Shown here: positions 15,271-19,695 of the stretch, piece after piece
How the letters are laid out: every line of letters begins with the position of its first letter
How positions within the stretch are numbered: the first letter of the stretch is position 1
Assembly (NCBI GenBank): GCA_050115555.1
Contig: JASFQI010000057.1
Location: 1-19,695 of the forward strand
DNA from: JASFQI01 sp050115555
GTDB lineage: Bacteria; Desulfobacterota; DSM-4660; Desulfatiglandales; HGW-15
DNA length: 19,695 nt
Direction: 5' to 3'
The notes under the pieces: generated by a model
What the model saw: only the letters and a program-made list of their open reading frames with translations
Told to the model about the DNA's origin: nothing
The model's database searches: none
Position numbers and translations under genes: made by a program

Positions 15271-15909
15271 CTAGCCCCGTTTCTCCGGAAGGATCTCCCC
15301 GTTGAAAATCGTCACCTTGACCCCGATCACGCCGTACGTGGTAAAAGCCTCGGCAAACCCGTAATCGATATCCGCCCGAATGGTGTGAAGGGGAACCCTT
15401 CCCTTACGGTACCACTCCCTGCGCGCCATCTCCGCACCGCCCAACCTTCCGGCACATGCGATCTTGATTCCCTGGGCCCCGAATCTCAAGGCCGAGCCCA
15501 CGGCCTTTTTCATGGCCCTTCGAAAAGCGATCCGGCGCACCAGCTGAAGTGCCACGTTCTCGGCCACGAGCTGAGCGTTCACCTCCGGCTTTCGGACCTC
15601 CTGAATGTCGATCAGGACTTCACGCTTGACGCGTTTCTCCAGGGCTCGTTTGAGGTTCTCGATCTCCGATCCTTTCTTGCCGATCACCAGCCCCGGCCTC
15701 GCCGTGTGGATGCGGATTCGAACTTTCTTGGCAGCCCTTTCGATCTCGATCCGGCTCACCCCGGCCTGGTAGAGCCGCTTCTTCAGAAACTTCCGAATGT
15801 TATAATCTTCGCAAACGAAATCACTGTATTCGCTGCCGGCAAACCACCTGGAGTCCCAGGTTCGGTTGATGCCCAGTCGGAAGCCGATGGGATGAACTTT
15901 CTGGCCCAA
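15271..15909 (-). CDS. rpsC: 30S ribosomal protein S3
   Basis: The 212-aa protein at the mRNA entry tunnel has MGQKVHPIGFRLGINRTWDS at the N-terminus, a type II KH domain with the GxxG loop at 77-80 (GLVIGKKGSEIENLK), and the C-terminal domain GIKIACAGRLGGAEMARREW with DYGFAEAFTTYGVIGVKVTI. The start is TTG at 15909 with GGAGGAGAG upstream. Confidence 0.98.
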   Translation of the reverse strand: MGQKVHPIGFRLGINRTWDSRWFAGSEYSDFVCEDYNIRKFLKKRLYQAGVSRIEIERAAKKVRIRIHTARPGLVIGKKGSEIENLKRALEKRVKREVLIDIQEVRKPEVNAQLVAENVALQLVRRIAFRRAMKKAVGSALRFGAQGIKIACAGRLGGAEMARREWYRKGRVPLHTIRADIDYGFAEAFTTYGVIGVKVTIFNGEILPEKRG

Positions 15910-15976
15910 TACTCTCCTCCCTCGTTTCGAGTGTTCCGGCCGCCCCTCGTGAAAATGCAGATTGCAGAAGGGGAGC

Positions 15977-16309
15977 TTACGCCTCGTCCAGTATCACGGT
16001 TAAATGACTTGTCCGTTTTCGAATGCGGGTGGCGCGCCCTTGAGCCCGCGGTCGGAACCGCTTGAGTGTCGGACCCTCATCCGCGTATACGCGTTTGATC
16101 ACCAGGTCGTCCACATCCATGTTCGTGTTCTGCTCCGCGTTCGCCACTGCGGACTGAACCACTTTCTTCAACAGAAAGGCCCCCTTCTGAGGAGCGAACC
16201 CCAGAATGTTGAGCGCTTCTTCCACGCGCTTCCCCCTCACCTGATCCATCACCAGCCGGACCTTGCGAGGCGAAACCCTCACATATCGTGCGATTGCTTT
16301 GACTTCCAT
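15977..16309 (-). CDS. rplV: 50S ribosomal protein L22
   Basis: The 110-aa protein has a beta-hairpin that lines the exit tunnel and is where macrolide-resistance changes occur. MEVKAIARYVRVSPRKVRLV, RVYADEGPTLKRFRPRAQGR and RIRKRTSHLTVIL are typical, with no unusual hairpin insertion. I use the ATG at 16309. An upstream frame from 16357 adds 16 unconserved residues. Confidence 0.97.
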   Translation of the reverse strand: MEVKAIARYVRVSPRKVRLVMDQVRGKRVEEALNILGFAPQKGAFLLKKVVQSAVANAEQNTNMDVDDLVIKRVYADEGPTLKRFRPRAQGRATRIRKRTSHLTVILDEA

Positions 16310-16375
16310 AACCGTTCCACCCTGCTCGTTCGGACGGCCTGTCCGTTGCCTTTCCATCGGGTCCGAGGATTCAGA

Positions 16376-16666
16376 TTACTTCTTCCCACCCTTGATCCTG
16401 CTCTTCTTGTCGCCGGCGTGGCCGAAAAAGGTGCGCGTGGGTGAGAACTCTCCCAGCTTGTGCCCGACCATGTCCTCGCTCACGAACACAGGGATGAACT
16501 TCTTGCCGTTGTGGACTGCGAAGGTAAGCCCCACAAATTCGGGCAGAATGGTCGATCGTCGGGACCACGTCTTGATGATCTTGCGGCTTCGGGTTTCCTG
16601 AGCGTTCAACGCCTTTTTCAGGAGATGATCGTCAACAAACGGGCCTTTTTTCAATGAACGGGGCAA
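16376..16666 (-). CDS. rpsS: 30S ribosomal protein S19
   Basis: The 96-aa head protein bridges to the central protuberance. PRSLKKGPFVDDHLLKKALN, RRSTILPEFVGLTFAVHNGK and FVSEDMVGHKLGEFSPTRTF are canonical. The start is TTG at 16666, supported by AGGAGG 8 nt upstream. No ATG precedes the conserved PRSLKKGPF. Confidence 0.98.
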   Translation of the reverse strand: MPRSLKKGPFVDDHLLKKALNAQETRSRKIIKTWSRRSTILPEFVGLTFAVHNGKKFIPVFVSEDMVGHKLGEFSPTRTFFGHAGDKKSRIKGGKK

Positions 16667-16700
16667 AGCCTTTCCTCCTGCTATACGCTTCGTCAGACCT

Positions 16701-17525
16701 TTAACGAGTCCTTCGTTTCACGATCAACTTATCACTCGGCTTCTTGACGCGGGTCTTGTACCCCTTGGTGGGAACTCCCCAGGGCGTGACAGGGTGCCTT
16801 CCGCCGGAGGACTTCCCTTCACCGCCGCCGTGGGGGTGATCGACCGGGTTCATGGCCACTCCGCGTACCCTCGGGCGATGTCCCAGCCAACGGGACCGGC
16901 CGGCCTTGCCGAGACTTGCATTTTCATTCTCCAGGTTCCCGACCTGCCCGATGGTCGCTCTGCAAAGCAGTGGCACCATCCGCACCTCTCCGGAAGGCAT
17001 ACGCAGCTGCGCGTACTTTCCCTCCTTGGCCATGAGCTGGGCATACCCGCCGGCGCTTCGAACCATTTTTCCACCCTGCCCGGGGTTGAGCTCCACGTTG
17101 TGGACGTGCGTGCCCAAGGGGATGTTCTGCAGCAGACCCGTATTTCCGACACGGATCTCCACCCGCTCCCCGGAGATCACCTCTTCGCCCACGCGAAGGC
17201 CAACCGCAGCCAGGATGTATCGCTTCTCCCCGTCTGCATAGTGAAGAAGCGCAATGTTCGCCGAGCGGTTGGGGTCGTATTCCACAGAGGCCACACGTGC
17301 GGGAATCCCGTCCTTGTTCCGCTTGAAGTCGATCACACGGTACAGCCGGCGATGCCCCCCGCCTCGGTGCCGGGCCGTCACCCGCCCGCGACTGTTTCGC
17401 CCCCCGGATTTTCGAAGCGGTCTCAGAAGGCTTCGCTCGGGATGGCTCCGGGTGATCTCTTCGTGCGTCGAACTGGTGTAGTACCGTCGCCCTGGTGACG
17501 TGGGCTTGTGACTCTTCAGTGCCAT
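16701..17525 (-). CDS. rplB: 50S ribosomal protein L2
   Basis: The 274-aa protein is needed for subunit association and peptidyl transferase activity. Its conserved core includes GRVTARHRGGGHRRLYRVID, NPGQGGKMVRSAGGYAQLMA and MNPVDHPHGGGEGKSSGGRH. His230 corresponds to the E. coli residue usually numbered 229. It has an ATG start, normal length, and a 66-bp gap from rplW. Confidence 0.98.
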   Translation of the reverse strand: MALKSHKPTSPGRRYYTSSTHEEITRSHPERSLLRPLRKSGGRNSRGRVTARHRGGGHRRLYRVIDFKRNKDGIPARVASVEYDPNRSANIALLHYADGEKRYILAAVGLRVGEEVISGERVEIRVGNTGLLQNIPLGTHVHNVELNPGQGGKMVRSAGGYAQLMAKEGKYAQLRMPSGEVRMVPLLCRATIGQVGNLENENASLGKAGRSRWLGHRPRVRGVAMNPVDHPHGGGEGKSSGGRHPVTPWGVPTKGYKTRVKKPSDKLIVKRRTR

Positions 17526-17591
17526 ATCATACTCCGAAAACGCTGCCCGAAATACTCCTCATCGTTTCGATTCCGGCCTTGGGCCGCCCCC

Positions 17592-17879
17592 TTACATCCC
17601 TTCGAAAAACTCAATGTTCTCACCGGAGGCCAGCGTGACGATCGCCTTCTTCCAATCCGGCCGTTTTCCGGACGAACGACCCAGGCGCCGCTTCTTTCCG
17701 GTCATGTTCATGGTCCGGACCTCCACAACCTTCGCCTTCAACAGAGATTCCACGGCCTGGCGGATCTGAATCTTGTTGGCGTGCCGATCCACCTTGAAGG
17801 TGATCTGGTTGTTCTTCTCCTTCTGGAGCGTGCCCTTCTCCGTGATGTGCGGCTGTCGGATCACTTCGTGAACATTCAT
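17592..17879 (-). CDS. rplW: 50S ribosomal protein L23
   Basis: The 95-aa protein at the tunnel exit serves as docking site for trigger factor and SRP. VIRQPHITEKGTLQKEKNNQ includes the conserved Glu that contacts trigger factor (Glu14 here). GKKRRLGRSSGKRPDWKKAI is the tunnel-lining loop. The ATG overlaps the rplD stop as ATGA. Confidence 0.97.
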   Translation of the reverse strand: MNVHEVIRQPHITEKGTLQKEKNNQITFKVDRHANKIQIRQAVESLLKAKVVEVRTMNMTGKKRRLGRSSGKRPDWKKAIVTLASGENIEFFEGM

Positions 17880-18502
17880 TTGGAAACCAACGCCTCCTGA
17901 ATCTTCTCAATAGCAGGCTCGACCACGAACAGGTATTCGTGGTTCAACACGTCGTAGACATTGAGCCCCTCGCATCGAAGAACCTTCATCCTAGGAGCGT
18001 TTCTTGCTGACTTCTCCAGGTTCTCGTTCTTCGTTTCGGTTACGACGAGCGCCTTTCCTGCCTCGAATGTTTCCATCACCCGCACGAACGCCTTGGTCTT
18101 TATCTCCGGAAGCTCGAACCCGTCCAGCACCACCAGACGCTCGTTTTGAAACTTGTCGCTGAGCGCCATGCGAAGGGCGGACTTACGCATTTTCTTGGAA
18201 ACCTTCCGGCCGTAAGTTCGCGGCACGGGCCCGAAGGCCACGCCTCCGCCACGGCGCGTGGGGGAACTCGCCGCCCCGACACGGGCCCTTCCGGTTCCCT
18301 TCTGCCGCCAAAGCTTTGTCCCGGAGGCCTTTACGTCAGATCGTCCCTTCACTGCGGCGGTCCCTGCACGGCGCTTCTGGAGCTGACTCACCACCACCTC
18401 GTGCAGAACATGAGGCTTCACCGGAGTGTTGAACACCGTCTCTTCCAGCTCCAACTGTGCCGTCTTTTTCCTGTCCAGATTGTACACGTCGATCGTCGCC
18501 AT
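17876..18502 (-). CDS. rplD: 50S ribosomal protein L4
   Basis: The 208-aa protein has a long loop (SGTKLWRQKGTGRARVGAAS, RRGGGVAFGPVPRTYGRKVS) that reaches the exit tunnel. In E. coli it also represses the S10 operon, but that leader is not in this window. I use the ATG at 18502 (MATIDVYNLDRKK). An upstream GTG at 18511 is possible, and neither has a strong Shine-Dalgarno. Confidence 0.96.
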   Translation of the reverse strand: MATIDVYNLDRKKTAQLELEETVFNTPVKPHVLHEVVVSQLQKRRAGTAAVKGRSDVKASGTKLWRQKGTGRARVGAASSPTRRGGGVAFGPVPRTYGRKVSKKMRKSALRMALSDKFQNERLVVLDGFELPEIKTKAFVRVMETFEAGKALVVTETKNENLEKSARNAPRMKVLRCEGLNVYDVLNHEYLFVVEPAIEKIQEALVSK

Positions 18503-18527
18503 GAGTATCACGCTTGCTTTCTATGGA

Positions 18528-19148
18528 TTAATCCTTGCTGATCTCGACAATGGTGTTTCGGCTCCCGGGAACTGCCCCTTGAATGGCGATCACGCCGAGG
18601 TCCGGTCGAACGTCCACGATCTTCAGGTTCTTGACGGTGGTGCGTTGCATGCCCATCCTGCCAGGAAGTTTCCTTCCCTTGAACACCCTCGCTGGCGTAG
18701 CGCTGGCCCCGATGGAGCCCGGCACCCGGTGCGAGCGGCATCCGTGGGTCTTCTTGCCTCCTGCGAACCCCCATCGCTTGACCACGCCGGCAAACCCGCG
18801 TCCCTTGCTCTTGGCCGATACCCGCACGACATCCCCGACCGAGAAGATATCCATCCCGATCTGTTGTCCCAGCTCGAACTGCCCGGCGTCGTCCACGCGT
18901 ATCTCTCTCAGGTGTCGGTAACAATCCCCTCCGGCACGCTTAAAATGTCCCTGCCTGGGCCGATTGACACGTCCTTCTTTCGCGGGCTCGAAGCCCACCT
19001 GGATCGCCTCGTATCCGTCCCTGTCGGTGGTCTTCCTCTGAATGACCACGCACGGATCCGCCTGAACGATCGTCACCGGCGTGCTCCTTCCTTCTTCCAG
19101 GAAAAACCGGCTCATCCCCACCTTCTTACCGAATAATTTCTTCACCAT
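18528..19148 (-). CDS. rplC: 50S ribosomal protein L3
   Basis: The 206-aa assembly initiator protein reaches the peptidyl transferase centre. VKKLFGKKVGMSRFFLEEGR, RGFAGVVKRWGFAGGKKTHG and VFKGRKLPGRMGMQRTTVKN are typical. The glutamine methylated by PrmB in E. coli lies in GSIGQNQTP. The corresponding segment here is GSIGASATP, so that modification site is absent, as in many other bacteria. It has an ATG start and a 26-bp gap after rpsJ. Confidence 0.98.
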   Translation of the reverse strand: MVKKLFGKKVGMSRFFLEEGRSTPVTIVQADPCVVIQRKTTDRDGYEAIQVGFEPAKEGRVNRPRQGHFKRAGGDCYRHLREIRVDDAGQFELGQQIGMDIFSVGDVVRVSAKSKGRGFAGVVKRWGFAGGKKTHGCRSHRVPGSIGASATPARVFKGRKLPGRMGMQRTTVKNLKIVDVRPDLGVIAIQGAVPGSRNTIVEISKD

Positions 19149-19174
19149 TGCCGTCCGGCCCCTCTTCGTCCCGG

Positions 19175-19498
19175 TTACAGTTTGATCTCCACGTCCACAC
19201 CGGCAGCGAGGTCGAGTTTCATGAGGGCATCCACGGTCTGCTGGGTCGGCTCCAGGATGTCCAGGAGTCTCTTGTGAGTCCTGATCTCGAACTGCTCTCG
19301 CGATTTCTTGTCCACGTGAGGGGATCTCAGCACACAGTACTTGTTGATCACCGTGGGAAGGGGGATCGGCCCCGCCACCTTGGCTCCGGTCTCTCTGGCG
19401 GTCTGCACGATTTCCATGGCAGACTGATCCAACAAATTGTGATCGTAGGCCTTCAGCCGAATTCTAATCTTCTGATTGGCAATCATCTTACTAATCAT
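19175..19498 (-). CDS. rpsJ: 30S ribosomal protein S10 (NusE)
   Basis: The 107-aa small-subunit head protein also acts as NusE in transcription antitermination. IRIRLKAYDHNLLDQSAMEI, AGPIPLPTVINKYCVLRSPH and REQFEIRTHKRLLDILEPT are diagnostic. The ATG at 19498 has AAGGAAGGGG immediately upstream. A second ATG four codons in (19486) gives the commoner length but lies too far from that site. Confidence 0.97.
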   Translation of the reverse strand: MISKMIANQKIRIRLKAYDHNLLDQSAMEIVQTARETGAKVAGPIPLPTVINKYCVLRSPHVDKKSREQFEIRTHKRLLDILEPTQQTVDALMKLDLAAGVDVEIKL

Positions 19499-19570
19499 GC
19501 CCCTTCCTTTTTCTCGAGATCGAGGACCCGCCGCCGATCGAAGCCGGAGGCCTACCGGTGTTCTCTCACG

Positions 19571-19695
19571 TTACTCGATGATTTCGGCGACCACACCGGC
19601 GCCCACGGTTCGACCGCCTTCCCGAATCGCAAACCGCAGCTCCTTCTCCATGGCAATCGGCGTGATCAGCGATCCTTCCAGCGTCACGTTGTCCC
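19571..19695 (-). CDS. tuf: Elongation factor Tu, C-terminal end (gene continues beyond window)
   Basis: The last 40 codons plus stop of EF-Tu are visible: DNVTLEGSLITPIAMEKELR followed by FAIREGGRTVGAGVVAEIIE. The GGRTVGAGVV segment of domain III is unmistakable. The rest lies to the right of the window. It precedes rpsJ by 72 bp with no terminator in between, so tuf and the S10 cluster are probably co-transcribed, as in the str-S10 arrangement. Confidence 0.95.
   Translation of the reverse strand, partial: DNVTLEGSLITPIAMEKELRFAIREGGRTVGAGVVAEIIE

Overview
The window is a housekeeping block from a GC-rich bacterial chromosome, with every recognisable gene on the minus strand. Transcription therefore runs from position 19695 toward position 1. 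The likely source is a deltaproteobacterium (Desulfobacterota). The pilin resembles Geobacter PilA in its N-terminal 60 residues, the regulator is PilR/NtrC-like, and S14, S4, L36 and L24 all keep cysteine (zinc-type) motifs. This placement is inferred from protein style and was not confirmed by any search.

Region by region in transcription order. (1) 19695-16.3 kb: the 3' end of tuf, then the S10 cluster rpsJ-rplC-rplD-rplW-rplB-rpsS-rplV, continuing with rpsC-rplP-rpmC-rpsQ. (2) 14.3-8.45 kb: the spc cluster rplN-rplX-rplE-rpsN-rpsH-rplF-rplR-rpsE-rpmD-rplO-secY. A roughly 144-bp fold-back (MITE-like) element sits between rpmD and rplO. (3) 8.4-4.66 kb: infA-rpmJ-rpsM-rpsK-rpsD-rpoA-rplQ, with no adk or map between secY and infA. 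(4) 4.66-4.44 kb: a short region holding a 53-codon open frame. Its stop codon falls in the loop of a strong intrinsic terminator, which ends 15 nt before the pyrB start codon, so this is a candidate attenuator. (5) 4.44-0.86 kb: pyrB, pyrC and a sigma-54-dependent response regulator, all overlapping end to start. (6) 0.86-0.48 kb: a 377-bp non-coding region with a sigma-54-like promoter, a repeated GGGTGAA/TTCACCC motif upstream of it, and a perfect FNR-type palindrome. (7) 479-81: a type IV pilin gene, followed by a long perfect hairpin at the left edge of the window.

The cluster couples ribosome synthesis (about 27 ribosomal proteins, IF-1, SecY, the RNA polymerase alpha subunit) to two steps of pyrimidine biosynthesis. 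It then runs into a pilus regulatory module. The natural reading of the left end is that the sigma-54 activator controls the adjacent pilin gene. Non-ATG starts are unusually common: by my calls 7 TTG and 7 GTG among 33 annotated starts, most with good Shine-Dalgarno sequences. I found no CRISPR, tRNA, rRNA, transposase or defence system. The points worth a second look are the pyr leader, the fold-back element, and the regulatory architecture and pilin type at the left end.
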